NCBI RefSeq assembly: GCF_963678635.1
Contig: NC_087065.1
Location: 16,226,572 to 16,290,571 of the forward strand
Direction: 5' to 3'
Origin: Symsagittifera roscoffensis
Lineage: Eukaryota; Xenacoelomorpha; Acoela; Convolutidae
Length of the DNA stretch: 64,000 nucleotides
Under the pieces are notes generated by a model. It was not told the DNA's origin and did not search any database. It was given only the letters and a program-made list of their open reading frames with translations. The position numbers and the translations under genes are program-made. Below, piece after piece: positions 12,101 to 21,519 of this stretch (the stretch's first letter is position 1; each line of letters begins with the position of its first letter).

Positions 12101-15100
12101 AATTTGTTTATCTGGCAAGCTTTTCAAGTGGTTCTTTTTCAAAGTTGAGTTTTTTGTTTTCAAAGTTGAGGTTTTTGTAGCTTTTCAAGTGGTTCTTTTT
12201 CAAAGTTGAGGTGTTCTGTACTTAGTAAATTTACCAACTGATTTTTAATTTTGTTTTTTCAGTTAAACTGGTCGGGCGTATAATATATCTGCTGAGGTAA
12301 CTTGTGCTACACAGCTCCAAGGGCGAATTGTTTTGAATGCTTTTGCCTGGTTCAGGTGGGATGGATCATGAAAGTTGTATAGCTAGAATATTTATTACGT
12401 GTAGTTTCGTTTTCGACTGAACGAGGATCGACCCCTTTCTTGCCTTAGTTGCCGCTTGATCCTTGATTTTCAATTCTTGCGAAGGCGATTTATGATCATC
12501 GGTCGAGACAAAGGTATGAACTTTTAACAGATAGTGTTTTTTTTGGATTTTTTTAAAGTTATTTTTCAGCTTTATTCGACAAGACTTTTTTATTCGACAA
12601 AAAAGACTTTTTTTCAATATTTTGTGATACAATGCTTTAATTATATCTTGAGTGTAGCGTTATGATTGCAGAAGCATCGATACAAACATATTTTGCTTTA
12701 TAGAAACTCCAAATTACCTCTAGTGATTAATTGTGTAATTCTAGCAGCAAGAAATACTTTGAGCTTGTCAATATTTTAGATTCCCTAACACAAGCAAACT
12801 AAGGAGCATGCTAACCAAACCCGCAGATAAAAGTGTGCCGTTGATGTCACTTTTGCTGTATAGCTTTGAAAGTTAAATAGCATCTGTTCTATCTGCTTTA
12901 TTGGTTGGTAGTGTTTGCATAATGTCTGCGAGAAACGTGAAACTCGTAGTCTCAAGGTTGCGTGTTTGGTTCCAGAACGTAGCAAAATGTTATTTTTCAG
13001 GTCTTGTTTTTACTTTTTCTTGCCTTATTTGTTTTTTAGACCCTTTTTCACGCTAATTTTATACAGTTTTCTTGCTGGTGTTGTAAAGTCCACTTTCGAC
13101 TCTGTGTCGAAATTTGATTTCATAATGCTTAATCAACTTATTTTTTTTAAATTACGCTCATTATCTATTTGCTTAAACGGTTTCAGCTAATCTTACTTCT
13201 GCTTAGTTCCATCATATTGTCTCGTTTGAAGTTCGATTTCAGAATTATTTTGTAGCTGATTTTTTTAAATACTTATTAGGTTGCATGAGATACTTTCAAG
13301 CAATGATGCGATTTTGTTTTCCCTAATCGGCTTAAGTGTTTAATCAACTTCAAATAAGTTTTATCGAATATCTGTGTAATTCTAATCGAATAACAGTGTA
13401 ATTATACTGTTACACTTGAGATTAGCGAGAGTTATCAGATCAAAATATAGCTTTTTTGTGGGCGATTTACATGTTGAACAAAATCACTGAATCACTTCGG
13501 CCAACAGTTGATTTATCTGTTGGCAGATATGGCCGACCGTTTTTTAATGAGCATGTCTTCATTCTAGATTGCCTATCCCGTAAAAATTAGTGTTTATGAA
13601 TGTTGTAAACTAACTCTGATAAAGTAATTCTGAAAGGTTTCGCCTAATCGTATATTGGTTTTATCGCCTCATTTGAAGGGCAATAGCAGTTTTTGGTTTG
13701 TGGCTATTTCTTGATTTTTTGCGAGTTCTGCATTGGCAATTTTCGAGCGCTTGTCTAATAAATTGTTATAAGAATGAAATTTTTGGTAGATCTATTTTCT
13801 CAACTTTTTGTTTTTCAAACGGTACTTTCTACTTGGTAGTTGTTTTTTTTTTCTAGTTTTTCGATCGCATATCTTGCTACGCTGTGATTAAGATATATCG
13901 AAAGCGGTGCAAAGTTCCGTTTCGGCTCTGCGTGGTAAATTTGAATATTTTGGATAGGTATGTGGCAATAATATCTTAGGAAAAACCAAACAAACGTAGG
14001 AACTGGGTTTCTAAGTGTCAAAGAACTTTGTGAAGACACTTATGTAGATCGTGGTCATTTTTCTTGGTTTTTTCAGGAAATTTTCGGAAAATTTGATCAC
14101 GCTCAAGTTTGATTTTTCGTGGTTTGACTTGTTGTTTTAAAAGTGATTTTAGTGTCCAGTTTTCCCAGCGGAAAAACGTTTTACCTAGTAATCCAGTTTT
14201 TTCAATTGAGTTGTTTTTATCTCAAAAAACATCAACCATAACACTGTACTTAGTAAATTTACCAACTGATTTTTAATTTTGTTTTTTCAGTTAGACTGGT
14301 CGGGCGTATAATATATCTGCTGAGGTAACTTGTGCTACACAGCTCCAAGGGCGAATTGTTTTGAATGCTTTTGCCTGGTTCAGGTGGGATGGATCATGAA
14401 AGTTGTATAGCTAGAATATTTATTACGTGTAGTTTCGTTTTCGACTGAACGAGGATCGACCCCTTTCTTGCCTTAGTTGCCGCTTGATCCTTGATTTTCA
14501 ATTCTTGCGAAGGCGATTTATGATCATCGGTCGAGACAAAGGTATGAACTTTTAACAGATAGTGTTTTTTTTTGGATTTTTTTAAAGTTATTTTTCAGCT
14601 TTATTCGACAAGACTTTTTTATTCGACAAAAAAGACTTTTTTTCAATATTTTGTGATACAATGCTTTAATTATATCTTGAGTGTAGCGTTATGATTGCAG
14701 AAGCATCGATACAAACATATTTTGCTTTATAGAAACTCCAAATTACCTCTAGTGATTAATTGTGTAATTCTAGCAGCAAGAAATACTTTGAGCTTGTCAA
14801 TATTTTAGATTCCCTAACACAAGCAAACTAAGGAGCATGCTAACCAAACCCGCAGATAAAAGTGTGCCGTTGATGTCACTTTTGCTGTATAGCTTTGAAA
14901 GTTAAATAGCATCTGTTCTATCTGCTTTATTGGTTGGTAGTGTTTGCATAATGTCTGCGAGAAACGTGAAACTCGTAGTCTCAAGGTTGCGTGTTTGGTT
15001 CCAGAACGTAGCAAAATGTTATTTTTCAGGTCTTGTTTTTACTTTTTCTTGCCTTATTTGTTTTTTAGACCCTTTTTCACGCTAATTTTATACAGTTTTC

Positions 15101-18100
15101 TTGCTGGTGTTGTAAAGTCCACTTTCGACTCTGTGTCGAAATTTGATTTCATAATGCTTAATCAACTTATTTTTTTTAAATTACGCTCATTATCTATTTG
15201 CTTAAACGGTTTCAGCTAATCTTACTTCTGCTTAGTTCCATCATATTGTCTCGTTTGAAGTTCGATTTCAGAATTATTTTGTAGCTGATTTTTTTAAATA
15301 CTTATTAGGTTGCATGAGATACTTTCAAGCAATGATGCGATTTTGTTTTCCCTAATCGGCTTAAGTGTTTAATCAACTTCAAATAAGTTTTATCGAATAT
15401 CTGTGTAATTCTAATCGAATAACAGTGTAATTATACTGTTACACTTGAGATTAGCGAGAGTTATCAGATCAAAATATAGCTTTTTTGTGGGCGATTTACA
15501 TGTTGAACAAAATCACTGAATCACTTCGGCCAACAGTTGATTTATCTGTTGGCAGATATGGCCGACCGTTTTTTAATGAGCATGTCTTCATTCTAGATTG
15601 CCTATCCCGTAAAAATTAGTGTTTATGAATGTTGTAAACTAACTCTGATAAAGTAATTCTGAAAGGTTTCGCCTAATCGTATATTGGTTTTATCGCCTCA
15701 TTTGAATGGCAATAGCAGTTTTTGGTTTGTGGCTATTTCTTGATTTTTTGCGAGTTCTGCATTGGCAATTTTCGAGCGCTTGTCTAATAAATTGTTATAA
15801 GAATGAAATTTTTGGTAGATCTATTTTCTCAACTTTTTGTTTTTCAAACGGTACTTTCTACTTGGTAGTTGTTTTTTTTTCTAGTTTTTCGATCGCATAT
15901 CTTGCTACGCTGTGATTAAGATATATCGAAAGCGGTGCAAAGTTCCGTTTCGGCTCTGCGTGGTAAATTTGAATATTTTGGATAGGTATGTGGCAATAAT
16001 ATCTTAGGAAAAACCAAACAAACGTAGGAACTGGGTTTCTAAGTGTCAAAGAACTTTGTGAAGACACTTATGTAGATCGTGGTGATTTTTCTTGGTTTTT
16101 TCAGGAAATTTTCGGAAAATTTGATCACGCTCAAGTTTGATTTTTCGTGGTTTGACTTGTTGTTTTAAAAGTGATTTTAGTGTCCAGTTTTCCCAGCGGA
16201 AAAACGTTTTACCTAGTAATCCAGTTTTTTCAATTGAGTTGTTTTTATCTCAAAAAACATCAATCATAACAGGGCAGATCTCGTTTTTTCTCGAAGGGGA
16301 TTTTCAAAAAAGTTTTGAAATTTTGTCGACATTTTTTTAGGTCGAACAATTTGGTTTTCCGAGCACTCGCAGAAACCTATTAAGACCCTTTCTTATCAAA
16401 TTTTCTGTGCCGCGGGCGAATTTTTGATAAAACTGGACAATAAAGGAATTATAATCACTTTTTAGAAAATGTTGACCAAACATTTTTTGGCTAGCGCTCC
16501 TCTTCAAAGTGAGTATATATTGGGGCCGGAAGCGCCTTTAGAAACATTTTTAAGTCGGGCGGCCGAAAACAAACGTCGCAAAAAAAACCAAAGGGAAGAC
16601 CCTTTGGTTGTTGAGTGGGTAGAATCTCTGATCATAAACCGTTCTTGAGATTCGAAGAGCTAAAAGGGCACACTTTTTCTTTGAAATTCAAGTGTTCCAA
16701 AAAAGAAGAATTTTTTTTTGTTCTTTGCGTTCATTGACACTTCTCTAACTGTCTGTTTGCTATGTTCATTTTAGAAATTAACATACAAGAGCCTAGGTCG
16801 TTCTATAGTTTCAAAGATGGAGGGATCCTCGTGTCCAAGCTATACAATGAACCCACAATGCTGTCTTTCCAGAACAATCTAAGCAAGAAAAAATTGGTCC
16901 TTACAGAGGTCGAATTGATCATTCTACTAGTTGAACTGATATTGATAATGGAGAACATGCACAAGGTCGATATCATCCACGGAGACTTGAAGCCAGATAA
17001 CATCATGATGAGGGTGCCAAACAGTCTGCCGCAAAATAGAAAAGAGTTCTTTACCAGTGAGTTACAAATGCACTGCTGCAGATATAAAAATCGATTACGA
17101 TCCTTAGTTTTCATAGTTTATCAAAAATTTTATTTGAAATAATTACAATACTGGAGGTCCGTTTTGTCGACAGATTTTCACACTGTCTCAAATCAAACTC
17201 TGTTATAATCAAAAGTGGGTTTGATTTGAAATAGTTCGTAAGTAATCTGATGCTAATGTGAGGCAGTAATTGGCGTTCAATCGCTCATTACTCGAGCGGC
17301 AAGCAACGTTAAATTATTAAAACGCTTTTTATGAAATCTAAATGTCGCAAAGCGGAGCTCAAGCTCAATAATATATGCAGTAGGAGTTTTGATTCCGCGT
17401 ATGTGTAGGTAGGTGTAAGCGTACTGTTTTGAGCTCATGATTAAGATCAAAATAAACTATTTGATTATTTGAATCTCATTCTCAAAAGGGGAAGACACTG
17501 ATCAGGAGGTTGGGGTTTGTCTGACCTTTTTTTAAATAGGTTTTTTTTTAAAGAAACTTTTCCCATTTTTCGCTGTATTTTTTTTCTAATGTATGCACAG
17601 CACAGTTTCGCCTCCGAGTATAAAATGACGGCAAGCATGTATGTGGTGTCAAATTACATACTTTGTTTAGAAGAGTTATGCTTCATGATATTAATTGACT
17701 TTGGCAAGGGAATTGACATGAGCATGTTTCCCAAAAACCACAAATTCACTTCTGAAGAAGCCGCTTCCAACTTTAAATGCGTGCAGATGATAGAGAAGAA
17801 ACCATGGTCGTACGAACTAGACATTTTTTGCATAGCCGCAACAGTACATGTACTTATGTTTGGAAAATACATGACTAACTTGACAAAAGATAGATTTACT
17901 GGACTGTACAAGTTGTACGAGACGCCCAAAAGAAGTTTCAACCGAGAGTTATGGAACAGTTTTTATCAGACTATGATTAACTCTGCGTACAAGACGGCAA
18001 TGTTGCCGACTATGCGCGATATGTTTATGGATTACCTTTACAAACAGTATGATGATAATGAGATCAGAGATGGGTTCTACAATTTGAACAAACTCATTTG

Positions 18101-18113
18101 TGAGATGAATTGA
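2751..18113 (+). CDS. BUB1: BUB1-type mitotic checkpoint serine/threonine kinase, ten coding exons
   Basis: Exons are 2751-3117, 5344-5507, 5879-5975, 6053-6160, 8747-8833, 9033-9726, 10605-10746, 11490-11763, 16775-17056 and 17671-18113. All introns are GT...AG, all phases agree, and the sum is 2658 bases (885 residues plus stop). Order: a helical N-terminal part (1-123), an acidic linker, a coiled coil (about 190-290), a Ser/Thr-rich low-complexity region (about 290-530) and a kinase domain (about 590-885). The kinase shows the Gly loop SGKFGKV (596-602), AAKMQ with Lys 615, FPWE as in the NPWE of vertebrate BUB1, HGDLKPDN (713-720) and LIDFGKGIDM with DFG at 748-750, so catalysis looks intact. 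Family members act at kinetochores, phosphorylating histone H2A and recruiting checkpoint and Shugoshin proteins. No KEN box is visible, which argues against BUBR1. Human BUB1 is longer (1085 residues). The N-terminal exon does not clearly resemble the usual Mad3/BUB1 TPR region. Confidence 0.88.
3425..3650 (+). repeat. tRNA-derived SINE, family C
   Basis: An A box (TTGGCATAAAGGTAACGCGG) and a B box (GGGATTCGAGTGCC) are spaced as in a tRNA gene and followed by a non-tRNA body of about 150 bp with TATTCGGGTGTGTTTACAC. The cloverleaf is not complete. I see one copy only, so the family assignment is tentative. Confidence 0.5.
3728..3800 (+). repeat. tRNA pseudogene or SINE head
   Basis: GTAGCGTAGAGGTAG (A-box-like) and GGGTTCGAACC (B-box-like) sit about 35 bases apart. 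The ends GGATCTG and CAGGGTC can partly pair as an acceptor stem. The T stem and anticodon arm do not fold well, so this is a tRNA relic rather than a tRNA gene. Confidence 0.45.
4030..4440 (+). repeat. Interspersed repeat R1, copy 1
   Basis: The block runs from TTTTCCACGCAAAATCAG (near 4085) and ATATCATTTTAAAGCCC to GGTCGGAACATTCTGTGCTA (near 4397) and GCAACCGGCTAT. The same blocks recur in the same order at about 6.96-7.33 kb and, more diverged, at 7.5-8.07 kb. Confidence 0.6.
5344..8833 (+). CDS. BUB1: BUB1 exons 2-5: acidic linker and coiled coil
   Basis: Exon 2 (5344-5507) codes FKTLFLEVERSIKDETPFPE and a Pro/Glu-rich stretch. Exons 3, 4 and 5 (5879-5975, 6053-6160, 8747-8833) code a charged coiled coil that runs through MALIEAMLVKVTENEKR, an exact tandem pair of EMQQTQD heptads and MRSLREFQKEQLDLL. 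All junctions after exon 3 are phase 1. In other BUB1 proteins this position holds disordered sequence with the BUB3-binding motif; I could not place that motif here. Confidence 0.75.
6796..6917. repeat. Perfect 45-bp inverted repeat (hairpin)
   Basis: The left arm 6796-6840 and right arm 6873-6917 are exact reverse complements. They are separated by 32 bases. The arms contain ACATTGCCACTGCGGAAAGA and its complement. Perfect identity over 45 bp suggests recent formation or selection for the stem. Transcribed as part of the BUB1 intron, it would fold into a long RNA hairpin. Confidence 0.95.
6955..7335 (+). repeat. Interspersed repeat R1, copy 2
   Basis: It shares TTTTCCACGCAAAATCAGG, TATCATATTAAAGCCC, GGTCGGAACATTCTGTGCTA and GCAACCGGCTATCC with copy 1, in the same order. 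It lies just 3' of the hairpin. Confidence 0.65.
7503..8075 (+). repeat. Interspersed repeat R1, copy 3
   Basis: It begins TTGTTGTTCCGACCTCTG, contains ATACCATATTGAAGCCC, and ends near AACTTTCTGTGCTACTTGC. Its GTTCCGAC start is the inverse of the GTCGGAAC found near the 3' end of copies 1 and 2. The element is therefore probably a DNA transposon or MITE with short terminal inverted repeats. Confidence 0.5.
9033..9726 (+). CDS. BUB1: BUB1 exon 6: central low-complexity region
   Basis: This exon codes residues 275-505, Ser/Thr-, Asn- and Lys-rich and probably disordered. A basic cluster KKRR at 295-298 may be a nuclear localisation signal. Two S-T-P triplets (422-424 and 441-443) fit the Polo-box docking consensus known from vertebrate BUB1, and TSP and TPF fit CDK sites. 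The acceptor used is the second of two close AGs (9032); the first would put an in-frame stop ahead of the exon. It ends in phase 2. Confidence 0.75.
9727..10604 (+). other. BUB1 intron 6
   Basis: This 0.88-kb intron holds a family A SINE (9780-10095). The rest, 10100-10604, is AT-rich and featureless. It ends CCATTTTTAG. Confidence 0.6.
9780..10095 (+). repeat. tRNA-derived SINE, family A, copy 2
   Basis: Its blocks, in order, are GTATCTGTTCTCTGCTTTAT, TTTGTGGCTAGTGTTTG, GTGGCTAGTGCATGAGGCTC (degenerate A-box side), GACATAGCCGAATTT, ATTTCGAGGCTGATTTCAAC and TAGAGCTGCTTTTCGTCGTG. It is one of the most complete copies in the window. Confidence 0.65.
10605..10746 (+). CDS. BUB1: BUB1 exon 7: poly-Gln and kinase-proximal segment
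   Basis: This exon codes residues 506-553. A CAG run encodes five Gln, then Ser-rich sequence leads to LQDPFSTEALEFYFRKLN. That last block resembles the conserved DPF...LL segment just before the kinase domain of BUB1/BUBR1 proteins, which ties the upstream exons to the kinase exons. Confidence 0.8.
10747..11489 (+). other. BUB1 intron 7
   Basis: This is 0.74 kb of AT-rich sequence between GTAAGT and TTCTTACAG. No repeat or gene is recognised. Confidence 0.6.
11490..11763 (+). CDS. BUB1: BUB1 exon 8: kinase N lobe
   Basis: This exon codes residues 554-644. FMAGHFIDSGKFGKVFKL contains the Gly-rich loop; AAKMQ carries the ATP-anchoring Lys 615; FPWEICIMQLL matches the conserved PWE block of BUB1 kinases, with a Glu likely to pair with Lys 615. 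The donor is GTGAGT at 11764. GC content is higher than in the flanking introns. Confidence 0.9.
12216..14243. repeat. Tandem duplication in BUB1 intron 8, unit 1
   Basis: The unit starts CTGTACTTAGTAAATTTACC and is repeated head to tail from 14244. Only a handful of single differences are visible over 2.03 kb, so identity exceeds 99 percent by eye. The unit is non-coding and contains a SINE. Confidence 0.95.
12795..13005 (+). repeat. SINE family A, copy 3 (in duplication unit 1)
   Basis: AGCATCTGTTCTATCTGCTT, GGTTGGTAGTGTTTGC, GCGAGAAACGTGAAACTCGT and GTTGCGTGTTTGGTTCCAG follow the family A order. The B-box region is decayed. Confidence 0.5.
14244..16270. repeat. Tandem duplication in BUB1 intron 8, unit 2
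   Basis: This is the second copy of the 2.03-kb unit, ending near CATAACAG. Its junction with unit 1 is direct, without a filler. Confidence 0.95.
14824..15034 (+). repeat. SINE family A, copy 3 duplicate (unit 2)
   Basis: This is the same insertion as at 12795-13005, carried along by the segmental duplication rather than transposed independently. Confidence 0.5.
16290..16640 (+). repeat. Interspersed repeat R2, copy 1
   Basis: Blocks CTGTGCCGCGGGCGAA, GAGTATATATTGGGGCCGGA and AGGGAAGACCCTTTGG recur, in order, at 33840-34230 and, inverted, at 21735-21990. No coding capacity is seen; the class is unknown. Confidence 0.6.
16775..17056 (+). CDS. BUB1: BUB1 exon 9: kinase hinge and catalytic loop
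   Basis: This exon codes residues 645-738. SFKDGGILVSKLY matches the NGSVLVGELY hinge region of BUB1. The catalytic loop IIHGDLKPDNIMM carries Asp 715, Lys 717 and Asn 720; HGD in place of HRD is typical of the family. The 5.0-kb intron before it carries a large tandem duplication. Confidence 0.92.
17057..17670 (+). other. BUB1 intron 9
   Basis: This 0.6-kb intron lies between GTGAGT and TTTGTTTAG. It holds a weak 10-bp inverted repeat (CAAATCAAAC, near 17190) and otherwise nothing recognised. Confidence 0.6.
17671..18113 (+). CDS. BUB1: BUB1 exon 10: kinase C lobe and stop
   Basis: This exon codes residues 739-885. LIDFGKGIDMSMFP matches LIDLGQSIDMKLFP of vertebrate BUB1, with DFG at 748-750. 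The C lobe follows: FKCVQMIEKKPWSYELDIF matches FQCVEMLSNKPWNYQIDYF, then AATVHVLMFGKYM. The TGA is at 18111. There is no long tail beyond the kinase fold. Confidence 0.92.
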
Positions 18114-18231
18114 AAATTGACTTGTTGAAAATGGAGTTGATTTTAGTGTTGATTGCGTTTTTTGAGTTATTTGTTATTTCAAATTGTTGTGAAAAAATCA
18201 TTTTTATTGTCTCTTTTGACTCATTTGCTAG

Positions 18232-18782
18232 ATTAAAAGTGTAAGTAAATGATAGTAACTGATAAATTCTTGTATTAGAGACTTTTTTACAGATCAGTCA
18301 ACCCCCCTCCCCCACCGTAGCTAAGCATCAATTTCAAGGTCAGACATGAGGATCAAATATGTTTGGATGAGCTACTAAGCCAGTATGCCGAATTTCATTG
18401 TAATCGTACATGTATTGAAAGTCAAAAAATTTTAATGCAAATTAGAGAAAAAAAGTTGTTGATCGCATTTCGGTTTTAGATTTTTTGCATTAATTTCATT
18501 TGGTTAAAGAAAGTTCAAAGTACATTTTCCAATTATCAAAGTGGTAAAAACGTCCATACATTTTCATTTCAATTTTTCATTTTTGCTTTTTATCTAGGAA
18601 GGGGAGTCTAGGAAGGGGAGTTAGAAAAAAGCGAACAACTGGATTACCAGCTCTTAAGAACTGGGCCCACTTGCTCGCTAATTAAATTAACAGTCATTAT
18701 TTCGCATCCGCCCGCTGTCAGTTGTATACCCTTGTAAGTATAAGCTTGCATCATATCTCTGGTTCTCATGTTAAAGAATAAA
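18232..18782 (+). terminator. Candidate polyadenylation signals after BUB1
   Basis: ATTAAA at 18232-18237, 119 bases after the stop, is the likelier BUB1 signal. AATAAA at 18777-18782 is followed by an A run at about 18795, which may instead be the poly-A tail of a retroposed copy. Confidence 0.35.
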
Positions 18783-18879
18783 GCTCTTGATTTAAAAAAA
18801 AAGAGTGATTGCACTATTTAAGTCTCGTTTTTTTTTTTCGCTTTAAATTTGCCTCTTTGACCTAAATTAATTATTGAAC

Positions 18880-19052
18880 CTTTTGATCTGATGTCATATG
18901 ATGTGATTCCTTTACGGGGCAACCTTCAACAAGCCTCTCGTTGGCTTTCTGGTTGTCCTATCATGAGTTATTTTTGAATTTTTGCTTATTGTGTTATGAT
19001 AATTTGATTACTCATGATGAATATTTAAATAAATAAATAAATAAATAAATAT
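18880..19052 (+). mobile_element. Possible LINE 3' tail with (AAAT)n
   Basis: A stretch containing GGGGCAACCTTCAACAAGCC and GGCTTTCTGGTTGTCCTATC ends in a perfect AAAT repeat at about 19025-19051. Short-repeat tails of this kind are usual for non-LTR retrotransposons. No reverse transcriptase sequence remains, so the assignment rests on the tail only. Confidence 0.35.
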
Positions 19053-20660
19053 CGCGGTCAATTTTTCGTGTGAAATGGGGATATTTTTTTTTTATCATGC
19101 AAGGGTCAATGATAGAAGATTTTCAAAACTCATAGCTTTGAGGCAATTTTAATTTTCATACATCAATTCATCACATCAAAAGTTCTACTGAAAACGTTGG
19201 GTTATTACCCTTGCGACAAGCAGTGATATTCCAATCGGGTACTAAACTTTTTTCCCGTGATTAACTTTAGGCACAGAATGATCAAATGTGTAGGAGGAAT
19301 GGTAAATTTCAGAAAAGCTTTTTTCCTTGAAAGTTGAAATAAAACTATCTTATTTTAGGTAGTAATCAGGTGTAGTCCGTTTCCGGTGTCAGTTTTTTTC
19401 AAATATTTTTTTCTTGAAAAATTTGAAAAACAATGTGATTTTTTTTCGGATTCGTGGCTTTCGGCTGAGGTTCCCTCGGTTCATTTCCTGTTTTTTTAAT
19501 GAAAATTGTTTTTATTGGGTACTGTTTTTATTCCAGTTTTTTTGTTTAGCATGGATTTTTTCTTTCATTTTGAATTTATTTGCTTTTGTTCAAAGTTTGT
19601 AATTTATCATTTTACCAAGTCTGGTTTTTAATAATTTTTTTTTGTGTATAGATTTTTTATTAAATGGTTTCGGCTTACTTTTTATGGCATAATGAAGTTA
19701 TATTGCGGTGTTTTGTTAGCACATGTTGTGTTCGACAAAATTAGATATTATTACGTTAGCGAGGGCAAGTGCCGGGCCTTGTTTTTTTTCCGGTATATAT
19801 GCAATTGCAAAAAAAAGTTCTGTAAAAAATTGAATTGTTTGACTTCCATTATTCTGTTAAATTTTGTCTTTTTAGTTGACACAGCTCACATCTTGTTTGT
19901 CCTGTAAGCAACTTTCATTGCAAGTGTTCTCTGTAGGTTCAGGGAGGTGGACGTTAAGCTTTTTAATTTTCTTATGTCAATTTTTTTTTGGCTCAACAGG
20001 TGTCTGCTCAAAGGGTGTCGGGTTAGTGGCCACATCCTTAATTTTTCTTTTCTTGTGTAGCAGGCAACTTCACCTTGTATTTGAAAGTGCAAGTGTTGTT
20101 CATTGTAGTCTCAGGTGGGACTTAAAACTGTCAAGATTTTTCATGAAACCTTTTTGTTCTACTCATCTTGTGTCTGCTCAAAGATTGTCGGCTTTGTTTA
20201 CTCTTCTTAAATTTTTTTCCGTTGCTATTATAATACTCATTTTTCCAGCATGCAAGTCTAGAATAAGCATCTATTGAGACATGAAAATTTAATTTTTGGT
20301 AGGCCTAGATTTTTTAACGTTTTTCATTCTTTCGCCTGCTTATTTTTATAAGGTTTGGCACAAGATAGTTTATAAACTACGGATACAAAATTCAGGCATT
20401 AAACATAACGAATTAGTGAAATTGCACATTATGGGTGATGAGATTGATCAAAAAGTTGAGAGTAAAGTTGATTGTTTTATCCAGTGGAGTTTGATGGATT
20501 TCAATATAAGACTTGGTTAATTTGTTTCGCCAATACAATTGCTGACGCCCGATGGATAGATGTAAATTCTTTCTTTTAAAAGAAAACTGATAGCTAGATT
20601 TTAAGAGTTTGGCCATCAGAAAATTGATTGTGTTAAATAATCCGAGAGATTATCTAATTC

Positions 20661-21236
20661 ACTGAGAAGAGAGAAAGAAGATTTATAAGAAATTGTAAAC
20701 AACTAAAAGTTGAAACTTATGGAATGTTTTTTGAGAACAAAGTCTAATTTTGATTTTTTGAAGTTCACGTCAATTTTATTTTGCTCATTTTTTAGTTTTC
20801 GCGACTTGATTGTTGGTTTTTTTAAGTTCATTTGCTCCACAATGGATGGAAATTAACTTCTCCAATAACAAAAATGGTGCCGAAAAGGGTGATTTCACTA
20901 GCCATCAGCGAGGTTTATAATTACGAACCTTCTTTTTTTTCTAAGCTCACTGAGAAAAGAGAAAGAAGATTTAAAAGTAATTGTAATCAACTAAAAGTTG
21001 AAACTCATGGAATTTTTTTTGAGAACAAAGTCTAATTTTGATTTTTTGAAGTTCGCGTCAATTTTATTGCGCTCATTTTTTAGTTTTCGCGACTTGATTG
21101 TTGGTTTTTTCAAGTTCATTTGCTCCAAAATGGATGCAAATTAACTTCTCCAATAACAAAAATGGTGCCGAAAAGGGTGATTTCACTAGCCATCAGCGAG
21201 GTTTATTATTACGAACCTTATTTTTTTCTAAGCTAA
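20661..21236. repeat. 288-bp tandem duplication
   Basis: Two copies start ACTGAGAAGAGAGAAAGAAG at 20661 and, with slight changes, at 20949. Both include ATGGTGCCGAAAAGGGTGAT and GCCATCAGCGAGGTTTAT. They look roughly 93-95 percent identical by eye, so this is older than the BUB1 intron duplication. Confidence 0.9.
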
Positions 21237-21490
21237 CTTTCAAGTAAAGTTTTTCTTAAGCATTGGAAATTGCGAAGCATCTGTTCTGTGCTTTTTAGTG
21301 GCTATTGCTTGGAACCTAATAAGCTCAGTGGCTGAGTGGTTATTGCGTGAGACTCTAAATTTCTAGGTAGCAGGTTCAAATTTTAGACACAGCCAAATAT
21401 TTTGCTACTTCGAGGCCTATTTATACTTTTTTATTGCACTTTTCAGAGCTGCTTGTTGCCGTGTTCTAGCCAGTGTTTGCAAAAGAAGAT
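21237..21490 (+). repeat. SINE family A, copy 4
   Basis: This is the clearest head of the family: A box GTGGCTGAGTGGTTATTGCG near 21340 and B box CAGGTTCAAATTTTAGACAC near 21370. The shared body follows (ACTTCGAGGCC, CAGAGCTGCTTGTTGCCGTG). The A box fits a tRNA-Ser or tRNA-Leu ancestor. Confidence 0.7.
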
Positions 21491-21519
21491 ATTTTTTGTC
21501 GTGTTGTCGCCAGTGTTTT

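Larger units (their letters stand above)
11764..16774 (+). other. BUB1 intron 8
   Basis: This is the largest intron (5.0 kb), between the N-lobe and hinge exons. It consists of short AT-rich flanks, the two 2.03-kb tandem units (12216-16270, each with a family A SINE) and an R2 repeat (16290-16640). No coding sequence. Confidence 0.7.
18114..20660. other. Gene-free region downstream of BUB1
   Basis: AT-rich. It holds the BUB1 3' UTR, a poly-A-ended stretch to 18805, a LINE-like tail with an AAAT microsatellite, and T-rich sequence (19,060-20,640). Open stretches in the T-rich part read as Phe/Leu-rich nonsense on one strand and lack coding features. Confidence 0.5.

Noticed and set aside
17517-17670. 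Upstream extension of BUB1 exon 10
   Set aside because: The frame is open, but the acceptor TTTGTTTAG at 17670 matches the phase of exon 9 and the kinase alignment; the extension is Phe-rich intron sequence.
19876-20277. 133-codon open stretch on the + strand
   Set aside because: Leu/Phe/Cys-rich translation of T-rich DNA, no start context, no splice sites of note and no recognisable domain.
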